NCBI GenBank assembly: GCA_028291845.1 | Contig: JAQGNM010000068.1 | Location: 1-12,706 of the forward strand | Reading direction: 5' to 3' | DNA: 12,706 nucleotides | Source of the DNA: Massilia sp. | Lineage (GTDB): Bacteria > Pseudomonadota > Gammaproteobacteria > Burkholderiales > Burkholderiaceae_D | Part shown: positions 1 through 7,855 of the stretch, piece after piece | Position numbering within the stretch: position 1 is the stretch's first letter | Layout of the letters: the number at the start of each line of letters is the position of its first letter | Position numbers and translations under genes: made by a program | The notes under the pieces: model-generated | Told to the model about the DNA's origin: nothing | Databases searched by the model: none | Seen by the model: the letters and a program-made list of their open reading frames with translations, nothing else

Positions 1-2754
1 CACGATCCCCATCAGCATGATCAGGCCGATCATGCTCGGCATCGAGAGCGCGCTCTTGGTGAGGAGCAGGGCGATGAAGGCGCCGCCGATCGACAGCGGC
101 AGGGCCGCGAGAATCGTGATCGGCTGCATGAAGTCATGGAACAGCAGCACCAGCACGCCGTAGATGCACAGCACGCCGATCGCCATCGCGACGCCGAAGC
201 TGGCGAACAGGGCCTGCATCTCCTGGGCGTCGCCCAGTTCCGCGATCTGGACCGAGGCCGGCAGCGTCTTGAAAGCGGGCAGGGCGCGCGCTTCCGCGTT
301 GACCTCGCCCAGCGTGCGTCCGCCCAGTTCGACGTTGAGCGTGACATTCCGGCTGCGGGTCAGGCGGCTGATCTCGTCCGGGCAGCTTTCCATCGTGATG
401 TCGGCCACGGTCGCAAGCAGCACCGGACCGTTCTTGCCCGGCACCGTCAGGCGCCCGATCGCCGCCAGGTCGGCGCGGACGGCGTCGGGCAGCCGGACCC
501 GGATCGGCACCTGGCGCTCGGACAGATTGAGCTTGGTGAGCGCGACGTCGTAATCGCCGGCGGTGGCCACCCGCACCGTTTCGCCGATCGACTGGGCGGT
601 TACGCCGAGATCGGCCGCCTTGGCGAAATCGGGCCGCACGATGATTTCCGGCCGCACCAGCGAAGCGCTCGAGCTGACGTTGCCGATGCCGCGCAAGGTA
701 CGCAGCTCACGCTCGACCTGGCGGGCGGCGGCGTTCAGCGCCACCGGATCTTCGCTGCGCAGCACCAGCTGCATCTTGACGCCGGTGTCGGGCGGCCCGA
801 CGTTAAAACGCGCGCCGGGAATCTGCGCCAGCTTGGCGCGGATGGCGTTCTCGATGGCGTTGAGCGAGGTGTCGCGCTTGGTGCGGTGCAGGGTGGTGAG
901 GGTCAGCACGGCGCGGCGCGCCTCGGCGGCGGCGCCTGGCGCAAAGGCGTCGCCACTGGAGCCGCCGCCGATCGAGCTGAACACGCCGGTCACGCCGGCC
1001 ACCTGCATCGACGCCAGTCTGGCCTGCTCGGCCACCACGCGCGTCTCGGCCAGGGTCGAGCCGGGCGGCAGTTCCAGGTTGATCTGGGTCTGGCCGCGGT
1101 CGGCCGGCGGCACGAAGCCGGTCGGCAGTACGGTGGCCAGGCCGATCGAGCCGAAGAAAAACAGCGCCGAGGCGGTGGCCGTGATCCAGCGGTGGTTCAG
1201 GCACCACTTCATGGCGCGGATATAGCGCTGCATCAGCCAGCCGTCGGATTCTTCCCGGTGCGGCGTCGCCTTCATGATGTAGGCCGCCATCATCGGTGTC
1301 AGCAAGCGCGCCACGATCAGCGACGCCAGGATCGCCAGCACCGCGGTCCAGCCGAACTGCTTGAAGAATTTGCCGGGGATGCCGCCCATGAAGGCGGTCG
1401 GCAGGAACACCGCCACCAGCGCGAAGGTGGTGGCGATCACCGCCATGCCGATTTCGTCGGCCGCCTCCAGCGCCGCCTGCATCGGCGTTTTGCCCATTCT
1501 CAGGTGGCGCGAGATGTTCTCGATTTCGACGATGGCGTCGTCGACCAGCACGCCCACCACCAGCGCCAGCGACAGCAGGGTGACGGTGTTGAGGGTGTAG
1601 CCGAACAGGTACTGGCCGAGGAAGGCCGGCATCACCGACAGCGGCAGGGCGGCGGCGGCGACCAGGGTGGCGCGCCAGTCGCGCAGGAACCAGAACACCA
1701 CCAGCACGGCCAGGATCGCCCCTTCATACAGCAGTTCCATCGAGCCTTCGAAGTTTTCCGCGACCGGCGCGGCGTTGTCGATCACCTCGGTCAGGGCGAT
1801 GTTGGCATGCTCGCCCTGCAGCTCCTTGACCGCCGCGCGCACGCCGCGCGAGACGTCGATTTCGCTGGCGCCCTTGGTGCGGAACACTTCGAAGCCGACC
1901 ACCGGCTTGCCGTTCTGTTCGGCGATCGAGCGCGGCTCGGCCACGGTGTCGCTGACGTTGGCGATCTGGTCGAGGCGCACCCGGCGGCCGTCGGCCAGCG
2001 GAATGTCCAGCAAGGCCAGTTCGGCCGCCGTCTGCACGGTGGCGATGGTGCGCACCGATTGCTCGGCGCCGCTGATGTCGCCGCGTCCGCCGGGCGCTTC
2101 GCGCTGCACGCTTTTCAGCTGGCGCGACACGTCCACCGCGGCCACCCGCAGCGCCGCCATCTTGGCGTCATCGAGTTCGATGCGCACCTCGCGCGTGACG
2201 CCGCCGACCCGCTTGACCGAACCGACGCCGGGCACGCTGAGCAGGCGCTTGGCCACCGCGTTGTCGACGAACCACGACACTTCCTGGCTGTCGAGCGCCG
2301 CGCCGTTGTTGACAATTCTGGGCGCGGCGACGAAGGTCATCACCACGCGGCCGGCGGTGGAAATCTTGGTCACGGCCGGGTCGCGCATCTCGGCCGGCAG
2401 GTCGGCTTTGACGCGGGCGACCGCATCGCGCACGTCGTTGACGCCTTCGGCGATGTCCTTTTCGAGAATGAACTCGACGGTGATGGTGGCGACGCCGTCG
2501 AGCACCTTGGTGTAGATGTTCTTGACGCCCTGCAGGCTGGCCACCGAATCTTCGATTTTTCTCGCCACCTCGGTTTCCAGCTGGGCCGGCGCGGCGCCGT
2601 CCAGGGTGGCGGTGACGGTGACGATCGGCAGTTCGATGTCGGGAAAATCCTGCACCTTGTTGGCCTTGAAGGCGAGCAGGCCGGCCAGCGTGAGCAGCAC
2701 GAACAGCATGATCGCCGGGACCGGATTTTTAATCGATAAAGCGGAAAAATTCAT
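1..2754 (-). CDS. RND-family efflux permease (HAE1-like), 3' end cut by window edge
   Basis: Inner-membrane proton-driven pump of a tripartite efflux system; it takes substrates from the periplasm or membrane and passes them through the adaptor to the outer-membrane channel. The window holds 918 codons. Family members are usually about 1020-1060 residues, so roughly the last 100-140 are missing, and the reading breaks inside a late membrane helix (SMIGLIMLMGIV). Seen: N-terminal TM1 after MNFSALSIKNPVPA; periplasmic porter segments at about 35-335; TM2-TM6 at about 341-490 with the paired acidic residues D405/D406 in GVLVDDAIVEIEN, the proton-relay signature of drug-type RND pumps; a second porter half starting near GFVPPADRGQ; then further TM segments. 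The start at 2754 has a good AGGAAG site 4 nt upstream and lies 15 nt after the adaptor stop. The DD pair argues against a heavy-metal (HME) pump. Substrate cannot be told from sequence. Confidence 0.95.
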   Translation of the reverse strand, partial: MNFSALSIKNPVPAIMLFVLLTLAGLLAFKANKVQDFPDIELPIVTVTATLDGAAPAQLETEVARKIEDSVASLQGVKNIYTKVLDGVATITVEFILEKDIAEGVNDVRDAVARVKADLPAEMRDPAVTKISTAGRVVMTFVAAPRIVNNGAALDSQEVSWFVDNAVAKRLLSVPGVGSVKRVGGVTREVRIELDDAKMAALRVAAVDVSRQLKSVQREAPGGRGDISGAEQSVRTIATVQTAAELALLDIPLADGRRVRLDQIANVSDTVAEPRSIAEQNGKPVVGFEVFRTKGASEIDVSRGVRAAVKELQGEHANIALTEVIDNAAPVAENFEGSMELLYEGAILAVLVVFWFLRDWRATLVAAAALPLSVMPAFLGQYLFGYTLNTVTLLSLALVVGVLVDDAIVEIENISRHLRMGKTPMQAALEAADEIGMAVIATTFALVAVFLPTAFMGGIPGKFFKQFGWTAVLAILASLIVARLLTPMMAAYIMKATPHREESDGWLMQRYIRAMKWCLNHRWITATASALFFFGSIGLATVLPTGFVPPADRGQTQINLELPPGSTLAETRVVAEQARLASMQVAGVTGVFSSIGGGSSGDAFAPGAAAEARRAVLTLTTLHRTKRDTSLNAIENAIRAKLAQIPGARFNVGPPDTGVKMQLVLRSEDPVALNAAARQVERELRTLRGIGNVSSSASLVRPEIIVRPDFAKAADLGVTAQSIGETVRVATAGDYDVALTKLNLSERQVPIRVRLPDAVRADLAAIGRLTVPGKNGPVLLATVADITMESCPDEISRLTRSRNVTLNVELGGRTLGEVNAEARALPAFKTLPASVQIAELGDAQEMQALFASFGVAMAIGVLCIYGVLVLLFHDFMQPITILAALPLSIGGAFIALLLTKSALSMPSMIGLIMLMGIV

Positions 2755-2758
2755 GACG

Positions 2759-2764
2759 CTTCCT
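2759..2764 (-). promoter_or_regulatory. Shine-Dalgarno site of the RND permease
   Basis: The minus strand reads AGGAAG, 4 nt before the ATG at 2754 and just after the adaptor TAA (2770-2772). It fixes the permease start and is the clearest ribosome site in the pump operon. Confidence 0.7.
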
Positions 2765-2769
2765 GTTAT

Positions 2770-3942
2770 TTACTGGGCGGCGACGGCGCGCGCAGGCGCC
2801 GCGGCCGGGGTGGCAACCGGGCTTGCTACGTTACGCACCAAATCGCCGTCGTTCAAAAAGCCGGCGCCGCCGACCACCACCACATCGTCGTTCTTGATGC
2901 CGGCGGTGACCTCGATGCGGTCGCTCAAGCGGCGGCCGGTGACGACTTTCAACTGGCTGACGCGCTGGTCGGGATTCAAGCGAAATACATAACTGAAGCC
3001 GTCGCGCACCACCACCGCCTGCTGCGGCACCGTCATCGCCGACGAACTGCCCAGCTCGAACTGGCCGCTGGCGAACATGCCGGCTTTAAAGGGCGCGTTG
3101 GCGGCGAGCGAGGTCGGCAAATCGACGTACACCAGCGCCGAGCGGGTCTGCGGATCGATGGTCGGGGCGATCATGCGCACTTTGCCGGTCAGCTTCTCGC
3201 CGCTGGCGGCGGAGACCACCGCGCGGGTGCCCGGCTTCAAGCGCGCCAGGTCGGCCGCCACCACTTCGGCGCGCCATTCCAGCCGGCCCTGGCGGATCAT
3301 GCGGAACAACTCGGTACCGACACCCACCACCGAGCCGACGGTGGCGGTGCGCGCCGAGATGATGCCGCTGTCGGGCGCCACCACCTGGGTGTATTTCAGG
3401 CGCAGCTGCTGGGCCGCCAGGGTCGCCGTCGATGCGGCGATGCGGGCGTTGGCGGTCTGCTCGGCTGTCATGTACTGGCTGATCTGCTGGGCCGACAGGG
3501 CGCCCGAGCTTTGCAGGGTGCGCGCGCGCGCCGCGTTGGCGGCCGCTTCAGCCGCGTTGGCGCGCGTTTCCAGCAGCGCCGCCTTGGCCTGCGCGACGTC
3601 GGCGTTGACGCTGTCGCCCGAGAATACGGCCAGCACCTGGCCCTTCTTGACGACGTCGCCGACGTTGACCCTGACTTCGTTCAGCCGATAACCGCCGGTT
3701 TCGCTGCCGATGACGGCTTCCTGCCAGGCGGCGACGTTGCCGTTGGCGGTCAGCTGGATCGGCAGGCGGGCCGGCGCCGGCCGCGCCGTGGTGACGGTCA
3801 GCGCCGGTTTCGGTGGCGCCGCTTTCTTGTCGTCCGCCGCCGAGGTGTTCGGCGTGGCGATCAGGGCGGCGGCGCCGCTGGCGGCCAGCACGCCGAGAAC
3901 GATGGCGGCGGCGGGATTGGTGAACAGGTTTTTCATGGTCAT
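2770..3942 (-). CDS. RND efflux periplasmic adaptor (membrane fusion protein, HlyD/AcrA-type)
   Basis: Periplasmic adaptor that bridges the RND permease and the outer-membrane factor. 390 residues from ATG 3942, or 388 from the second in-frame ATG at 3936 (MTMKNLF versus MKNLF); neither has a strong Shine-Dalgarno, so the choice is open. Seen: N-terminal hydrophobic stretch (about 11-30) as signal or anchor with no lipobox cysteine; first lipoyl half with GGYRLNEVRVNVGDVVKKGQ (about 83-102); alpha-hairpin rich in Ala/Gln (about 110-180, including LSAQQISQYMTAEQTANA); second lipoyl half KYTQVVAPDSGIISARTATV (183-202); beta-barrel and membrane-proximal domains with AGMFASGQFELG (287-298) and VPQQAVV (305-311). 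An Ala/Pro-rich tail ends the protein. It lies 23 nt after the outer-membrane factor gene and 15 nt before the permease, so it is in one operon with both. Specificity is not inferable. Confidence 0.94.
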   Translation of the reverse strand: MTMKNLFTNPAAAIVLGVLAASGAAALIATPNTSAADDKKAAPPKPALTVTTARPAPARLPIQLTANGNVAAWQEAVIGSETGGYRLNEVRVNVGDVVKKGQVLAVFSGDSVNADVAQAKAALLETRANAAEAAANAARARTLQSSGALSAQQISQYMTAEQTANARIAASTATLAAQQLRLKYTQVVAPDSGIISARTATVGSVVGVGTELFRMIRQGRLEWRAEVVAADLARLKPGTRAVVSAASGEKLTGKVRMIAPTIDPQTRSALVYVDLPTSLAANAPFKAGMFASGQFELGSSSAMTVPQQAVVVRDGFSYVFRLNPDQRVSQLKVVTGRRLSDRIEVTAGIKNDDVVVVGGAGFLNDGDLVRNVASPVATPAAAPARAVAAQ

Positions 3943-3965
3943 GAGGGTATTTTGGATGCGGTATC

Positions 3966-5435
3966 TTATTGGGTGACGGCGGTAGCGCGTGCGGGCGTGC
4001 CGGCGGCGACTGAGGTGGCGGCGAGCGGGGTGGCGGCAGGCGTCCAGCCGCCGCCGGCGCCGCGGTACAGGGCGATCCAGGCGGCGTTGCGTTCGCGTTC
4101 GAGGTTGACCAGGGCGATTTCCGCGTTCAGACGGGTGCGCCGCGCGTCTTCCAGCTGCAGCAGGCTGGCCAGGCCGTTCTTGTACAGGTCTTCGGTGGCG
4201 CGGAACGAGTAGCGGTAGCCCTCCAGCGCGGTGCGCGCATCGTCGCTGCGGCGCGCCGTGCTTTGCAGGTTGACCAGCGCTTCCTCCACTTCGCGCACCG
4301 CCTGGCGCGCGGTGGCGCGGTAGGCGACGACAGCGTCGTCGTAGCGCGCACGCGCGGCATCGACATTGGCGGCGCGGCGGCCGCCGTCGAACAGCGGTAC
4401 CGACAGGGCCAGCGGACCGATGGTCCAGGCATCGACCTTGGTGTTTTCGCCGCCGCTGCGAAAGTTCGCCACGCCGACATTGCCCTGCAAGGTCAAGCGC
4501 GGATAGCGCTCGGCCTGGGCGCTGCCGACGTCGTAGCTGGCGGCCGCCACCAGGCGCTCGGCGTTGAACACGTCGGGACGCTGCGCCAATACCTGGGCCG
4601 GCAGCGCGCTGATCTCGATCGGATTGGCGGCGACGGCGGTGCTGCCGGCCACGCGCTCGCGCAACTGCCCTTCCGGCAGCGCCGTCAGCGCCACCAGCGC
4701 CTTGACGGCGAGATCGCACTGGGCCTGTTGTTGAATCAGGCGGCTGTTACCCTCGGCGGCGCTGGCGCGCGCCAGGGCGGCATTGGCCGGCGACTGGAAG
4801 CCCGCTTCGGTGGTCAGCTGGGTCAGGCGCGCGGTGTCGTTGCGCGACGCCGCGTCCTGCTGCGCGACCGTCAGCAAGGCGCCGCAGTTGCGCAGCGCGT
4901 AGTACTGGTTGGCCGTCTCGGCGGCCACCGACACGCGCGCCTCGTGCCAGCCGGCGGCGGCCCCGGCAAGGCGTTCGCTGGCGGCGTTGCGGTCGGCGCC
5001 GCGGCCGCCGAACAGGTCGATCTCCCACGCCGTCTGGAAACCGGCTTGCGAGGTGGTCCCCAGCGGCAGCGTGCTTTGCTGGCTGGCGCGCTGGACGCTG
5101 GCGGCGAGATCGAGATTCGGCAGCAGGGCGGCGCCGGCCGCCACGCTCTGGGCGCGCGCCTGCTCGATGCGCGAGCGCGCCGCCGACACGGTCGGGCTGG
5201 CGCTTTGCGCGGCGGCGATCAGGTCGACCAGCAGCGGGTCACCCTGGCGCTGCCACCAGTTATTCAGGTCGGTCAGGCTGGCGTTGTGCGGGCTGGCCGC
5301 CTGCCAGGCCGCCGGCGCCTGCGCCTCGACCCGGGCGGGTGGCGCCGTTACCGCGCAGGCGCCCAGCAACAGGGGCGCGCCGGCGCACACGCTGGCATGC
5401 AAGATGGCGCGCAAATGGGTACGCAGATCAATCAT
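3966..5435 (-). CDS. Outer-membrane factor lipoprotein of RND efflux system (NodT/OprM type)
   Basis: Trimeric TolC-like channel subunit that gives the pump its exit through the outer membrane. 489 residues. Seen: signal peptide ending in lipobox LLLGAC with the lipidated cysteine at C27; two outer-membrane-efflux repeats (about 55-250 and 270-460). Family-typical stretches are SPTVSAARSRIEQARAQ, WEIDLFGGRGADRNAASERL, LAQRPDVFNAERLVAAASYD, VPLFDGGRRAANVDAARARY and GLASLLQLEDARRTRLNAE. The tail after 460 is Ala/Thr/Pro-rich low complexity and poorly conserved in such proteins. Its ATG (5433-5435) lies inside the last codons of the upstream tetR gene (8-nt overlap, stop 5428-5430), preceded by a weak purine-rich GAAAGAAAA stretch, which suggests translational coupling. 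Gene order repressor, channel, adaptor, permease is less usual than adaptor-permease-channel but occurs in proteobacteria. Confidence 0.95.
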   Translation of the reverse strand: MIDLRTHLRAILHASVCAGAPLLLGACAVTAPPARVEAQAPAAWQAASPHNASLTDLNNWWQRQGDPLLVDLIAAAQSASPTVSAARSRIEQARAQSVAAGAALLPNLDLAASVQRASQQSTLPLGTTSQAGFQTAWEIDLFGGRGADRNAASERLAGAAAGWHEARVSVAAETANQYYALRNCGALLTVAQQDAASRNDTARLTQLTTEAGFQSPANAALARASAAEGNSRLIQQQAQCDLAVKALVALTALPEGQLRERVAGSTAVAANPIEISALPAQVLAQRPDVFNAERLVAAASYDVGSAQAERYPRLTLQGNVGVANFRSGGENTKVDAWTIGPLALSVPLFDGGRRAANVDAARARYDDAVVAYRATARQAVREVEEALVNLQSTARRSDDARTALEGYRYSFRATEDLYKNGLASLLQLEDARRTRLNAEIALVNLERERNAAWIALYRGAGGGWTPAATPLAATSVAAGTPARATAVTQ

Positions 5436-6165
5436 GTTTTTTCTTTCGTGGCGGCGGCGGGGGGGCGGCGGCGGCGCGCGCGACGGCGGCGCGTTCGAGA
5501 TCGACCAGCGTCTCGGCGTAGTCGACCAGGCGCGCCACCCAGGCGTCGATGGCCGCTTCGTCCTTCAGCAACTGGGGGGAGAGCACGTCGATCACTTCGC
5601 GCGAGACCATCAGGTGCATGGCCAGTCCGGCGATGCTGTAAGCCAGGCGGGCGACATTGTCGCGGCCCGGGTCGAGGCCCAAGTGGCGGCCCAGCGCCAA
5701 GGTCAACGCGGTATGGGCCGGACGCACGCCGTTATCGATCTCCTGGCGCCACAGCCCGGTGGGCTCGAGCATTTCGCGAAACCACAGCCGCATGCCGACG
5801 CGTGCATCCTGGCCCTGCTTCAACTGGCCGAGCAGCATGCCGTAAAACTGCGCCAGCATCTCGCGCAAGGGCAGCGCCGGGTTGGTGAAACTCGACACCG
5901 CGTCCGGCGTGCATGGCGACATTTCGCGGAAGGTGGCGCGGTACAGCCCTGCCTTGTCGCCAAAATAATAGCTGATCGCGGCAATATTCGTGCCGGCGGC
6001 CAGCGCGATCTCGCGGGTCGAAGTGGTGGCAAAACCCTGGGCGGCAAACAAGCGCATGGCGGCGTTTAACAGGCGCTCGCGCGACTGGGCGCCGTCGGCG
6101 CGCACGCCGCGGTGCTCGTCGAGTTCGACGGCGTCGTGAGGGGTAAATTGATCTTGATTGTCCAT
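5428..6165 (-). CDS. TetR/AcrR-family repressor with CerR/CecR-like C-terminal domain
   Basis: Probable ligand-sensing repressor of its own operon and of the downstream efflux genes. 245 residues. Seen: about 27 residues of polar N-terminal extension; TetR helix-turn-helix at about 28-78 with SRERLLNAAMRLFAAQGFA, then TSTREIALAAGTNIAAISYY and FGDKAGLYRATF. The ligand/dimer domain contains RLWFREMLEPTG (126-137) and YSIAGLAMHLMVSREVIDVL (176-195), which resemble the CerR-type C-terminal domain (DUF1956, as in E. coli CecR/YbiH). The tail is odd: an Ala run, five prolines encoded partly by a C7 tract, then RKKKHD. The start at 6165 has no clear Shine-Dalgarno; a nearby ATG at 6169 is in another frame. 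First gene of the operon, divergent from the DUF1800 gene, with candidate operators in the 130-nt gap. The subfamily is recognised by motif memory only. Confidence 0.93.
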   Translation of the reverse strand: MDNQDQFTPHDAVELDEHRGVRADGAQSRERLLNAAMRLFAAQGFATTSTREIALAAGTNIAAISYYFGDKAGLYRATFREMSPCTPDAVSSFTNPALPLREMLAQFYGMLLGQLKQGQDARVGMRLWFREMLEPTGLWRQEIDNGVRPAHTALTLALGRHLGLDPGRDNVARLAYSIAGLAMHLMVSREVIDVLSPQLLKDEAAIDAWVARLVDYAETLVDLERAAVARAAAAPPPPPRKKKHD

Positions 6166-6179
6166 ACATGAATTAAAAC

Positions 6180-6208
6180 ATACAAATCAAACGAATGATA
6201 TAAGTCAA
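6180..6208 (-). promoter_or_regulatory. Candidate promoter of the tetR-efflux operon
   Basis: On the minus strand, TTGACT (6203-6208) matches the sigma-70 -35 box at five of six bases. It is followed after 17 nt by TTGTAT (6180-6185), a poor -10 match (three of six); TATGTT (6177-6182) fits better but at 20-nt spacing. A start from the first would leave a very short leader before ATG 6165, in line with the absent Shine-Dalgarno. The candidate operator overlaps the -35 box. Weak evidence overall. Confidence 0.35.
6187..6202. promoter_or_regulatory. Second, degenerate copy of the candidate TetR operator
   Basis: TCAAACGAATGATATA shares the left half TCAAnCGAA with the better palindrome 18 bp to the right, but its right half is degraded. 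The left arm AAATCAAACG (6184-6193) also pairs with CGCTTGATTT (6214-6223) at 9 of 10 positions, forming a wider inverted repeat across the gap. It lies between the presumed -35 and -10 of the tetR promoter. Two tandem sites would allow two repressor dimers to bind. Confidence 0.35.
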
Positions 6209-6220
6209 TCGAACGCTTGA
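6205..6220. promoter_or_regulatory. Candidate TetR-family operator palindrome
   Basis: TCAATCGAACGCTTGA has the perfect dyad TCAAnCGnnCGnTTGA (12 of 16 positions symmetric). It is placed in the gap between the divergent tetR and DUF1800 genes. It overlaps the tetR -35 box (6203-6208) and the possible plus-strand -35 box (6217-6222). TetR-family repressors commonly bind 14-20-bp palindromes next to their own gene, so this is the best operator candidate; binding itself is inferred. Confidence 0.5.
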
Positions 6221-6244
6221 TTTAATGTTACATTTTCTTACAGT
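6217..6244 (+). promoter_or_regulatory. Candidate promoter of the DUF1800-DUF1501 pair
   Basis: TTGATT (6217-6222), 16-nt spacer, TACAGT (6239-6244): four of six matches to each sigma-70 box. Transcription would start near 6251 and give a leader of about 45 nt that contains the hairpin at 6253-6282. The -35 box overlaps the right arm of the palindrome at 6205-6220. Matches are modest. Confidence 0.3.
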
Positions 6245-6252
6245 CGATACTT

Positions 6253-6282
6253 GCCTGGGCTTTTTAAGAAAGCTCGACAGGC
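6253..6282 (+). other. Leader hairpin upstream of the DUF1800 gene
   Basis: GCCTG (6253-6257) pairs perfectly with CAGGC (6278-6282). Inside it GCTTT (6259-6263) pairs perfectly with AAAGC (6269-6273) around a TTAAG loop, leaving a small asymmetric internal loop. It ends 13 nt before the ATG at 6296 and buries the only AGG near the start. There is no following T-tract, so it is not an intrinsic terminator. It may affect translation or message stability; no known riboswitch is recognised. Confidence 0.35.
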
Positions 6283-6295
6283 GTATAAGTTCTGC

Positions 6296-7825
6296 ATGCG
6301 TAATTATTCAAGTCTGTTGCGTTTATCGCGTTCATGCATCGCCGCTGGCGTCATCTTGTTTGCGCTTGGCGCGCACGCCGCGCCGCTCGCGCCGACGCTG
6401 ACGCCTGAGCAGCAAGCCGTCCACGTGCTCAACCGGGTCGCCTTCGGGCCGAAGCCGGGCGACATCGAGCGGGTCAGCAAAATGGGCGTGCAAAATTATC
6501 TCGACGAGCAGCTGCGCCCGGAAACGTTGGCGTATCCGCCGCAGCTGAGCGAGCGCCTGGCCGGCCTGGCTGCGCCGAACCGCACGGCGGGCGAGGTGGT
6601 CGGCGAGTATGTCGAACTGCAAAAGCAGGTGCGCGACGAGGATGAAGGCGCACGCCAGCGCCGCCGCGCCGCGCTGATGGCGATCGCCAGGCAGACGGCC
6701 GAAGCGCGCCTGGCGCGCGCCATCGACAGCCCGCGCCAGCTGGAAGAGGTGATGGTCGACTTCTGGTACAACCATTTCAATGTCTTTTCCGGCAAGGGCA
6801 TCGATCGCGCACTGGTGGCCAGCTACGAGCGCGACGCCATTCGGCCCAACGTCCTGGGTAACTTCGGCGTGCTGCTCAAGGCCACCGCCCACCACCCGGC
6901 CATGCTGTACTACCTCGACAACCATCTGTCGAGCGCCGACGGCTATAGCGCGGGCGGCAAAAAAGCCGGTGCCAAAGCCAGGGCGACCGGCCTGAACGAA
7001 AACTACGCGCGCGAATTGATGGAGCTGCACACCCTGGGCGTGGACGGCGGCTACAGCCAGCAGGACGTCACAGAGCTGGCGCGCATGCTGACCGGCTGGA
7101 CCTACGACCAGCGCGCGCTGATCAGGAACAACCAGACCTTCCGCTTCGACGCCGCGCGCCACGACAGCGGCGCCAAACACTGGCTGGGCCGCGAGGTGGC
7201 CGGCATCGCCGGCGCCGGCGGCGTCGCCGAAGGAGACATGGCGCTCGAGGTGCTGGCCAACCATCCGGCCACCGCGCACCACATCAGCTACGAGCTGGCG
7301 CAGTATTTCGTGCATGATGCGCCGAACCAGGCGCTGGTCGAGCGCATGGCGCGCGTCTACCTGGCGTCGAACGGCGACATCCGTTCGGTGCTGCGGGTGC
7401 TGTTCGCCAGCAGCCAGTTTCTGGCGCCCGACGCCGCCGGCGCCAAGTTCAAGACGCCCTATCAGTACGTGGTGTCGGCCGCGCGCGCGGCGGCCACGCC
7501 GGTAGTCGACGTGGCGCCCCTGCTGGCCACCATGGCGCAGTTGGGCATGCCCCTGTACGGCTGCCAGACGCCGGACGGCTACAAGAATACCGAGCAGGCC
7601 TGGCTCAATCCGGGTGCCCTCACGCGGCGCATCAGCTTTGCCACCGCGCTGGCGGCGGGCAAACTGCCACTGGCGGCCGGACCGGCGCCGGCGCTCGACG
7701 CGGCGCGGCTGGAAGCGACGCTGGGCCCGGCGATCTCGCCGCGCACCCGCGATGCGGTGGCCGCCAGCGCCGAACCGCTGCGCGCCGCCATGCTGCTGGG
7801 CAGTCCCGATTTCATGCAGCGTTGA
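6296..7825 (+). CDS. DUF1800 family exported protein
   Basis: Member of the DUF1800 family (Pfam PF08811), whose biochemical role is not established. 509 residues. Seen: Sec-type signal peptide (arginines at 2, 9 and 12, hydrophobic CIAAGVILFALGAHA, likely cleavage after AHA at 28), so it acts in the periplasm or outside. Family signatures: VLNRVAFGPKPGDIERV (44-60), MVDFWYNHFNVFSG (153-166), LLKATAHHPAMLYYLDN (193-209), LNENYARELMELHTLGVD (233-250), LARMLTGWTY (261-270), KTPYQYVVSAARA (386-398), GYKNTEQAWLNPGALTRR (428-445) and the terminal SPDFMQR. The start at 6296 is chosen because it begins the signal peptide; an upstream in-frame TTG at 6251 would put 15 charged residues before it. No strong ribosome site is visible. 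It is followed after 30 nt by the DUF1501 gene, the usual partner, and is divergent from the efflux repressor. Confidence 0.94.
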   Translation: MRNYSSLLRLSRSCIAAGVILFALGAHAAPLAPTLTPEQQAVHVLNRVAFGPKPGDIERVSKMGVQNYLDEQLRPETLAYPPQLSERLAGLAAPNRTAGEVVGEYVELQKQVRDEDEGARQRRRAALMAIARQTAEARLARAIDSPRQLEEVMVDFWYNHFNVFSGKGIDRALVASYERDAIRPNVLGNFGVLLKATAHHPAMLYYLDNHLSSADGYSAGGKKAGAKARATGLNENYARELMELHTLGVDGGYSQQDVTELARMLTGWTYDQRALIRNNQTFRFDAARHDSGAKHWLGREVAGIAGAGGVAEGDMALEVLANHPATAHHISYELAQYFVHDAPNQALVERMARVYLASNGDIRSVLRVLFASSQFLAPDAAGAKFKTPYQYVVSAARAAATPVVDVAPLLATMAQLGMPLYGCQTPDGYKNTEQAWLNPGALTRRISFATALAAGKLPLAAGPAPALDAARLEATLGPAISPRTRDAVAASAEPLRAAMLLGSPDFMQR

Positions 7826-7845
7826 TGCAGACGTAAAACCCCGCC

Positions 7846-7849
7846 GGAG
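7846..7849 (+). promoter_or_regulatory. Shine-Dalgarno site of the DUF1501 gene
   Basis: GGAG lies 6 nt upstream of the ATG at 7856, in the 30-nt gap after the DUF1800 stop. It supports this start and independent initiation within the same transcript. Confidence 0.6.
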
Positions 7850-7855
7850 CACACT

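Noticed and set aside
136..2739. Plus-strand open frame of 867 codons opposite the RND permease
   Set aside because: It is His/Arg/Gly/Gln-rich with no recognisable domain, whereas the minus strand reads a full RND protein with conserved motifs. Long antisense frames are expected in GC-rich coding DNA.
3943..4719. In-frame upstream extension of the adaptor, giving a 649-residue protein
   Set aside because: The extension is Arg/Gln-rich and out of frame with the conserved outer-membrane factor that occupies this DNA. The adaptor has its own start and signal-like N-terminus at 3942/3936.
6251..6295. TTG at 6251 as start of the DUF1800 gene
   Set aside because: It would place 15 mostly charged or polar residues before the signal peptide and begin at about the predicted transcription start; ATG 6296 gives a normal Sec signal.
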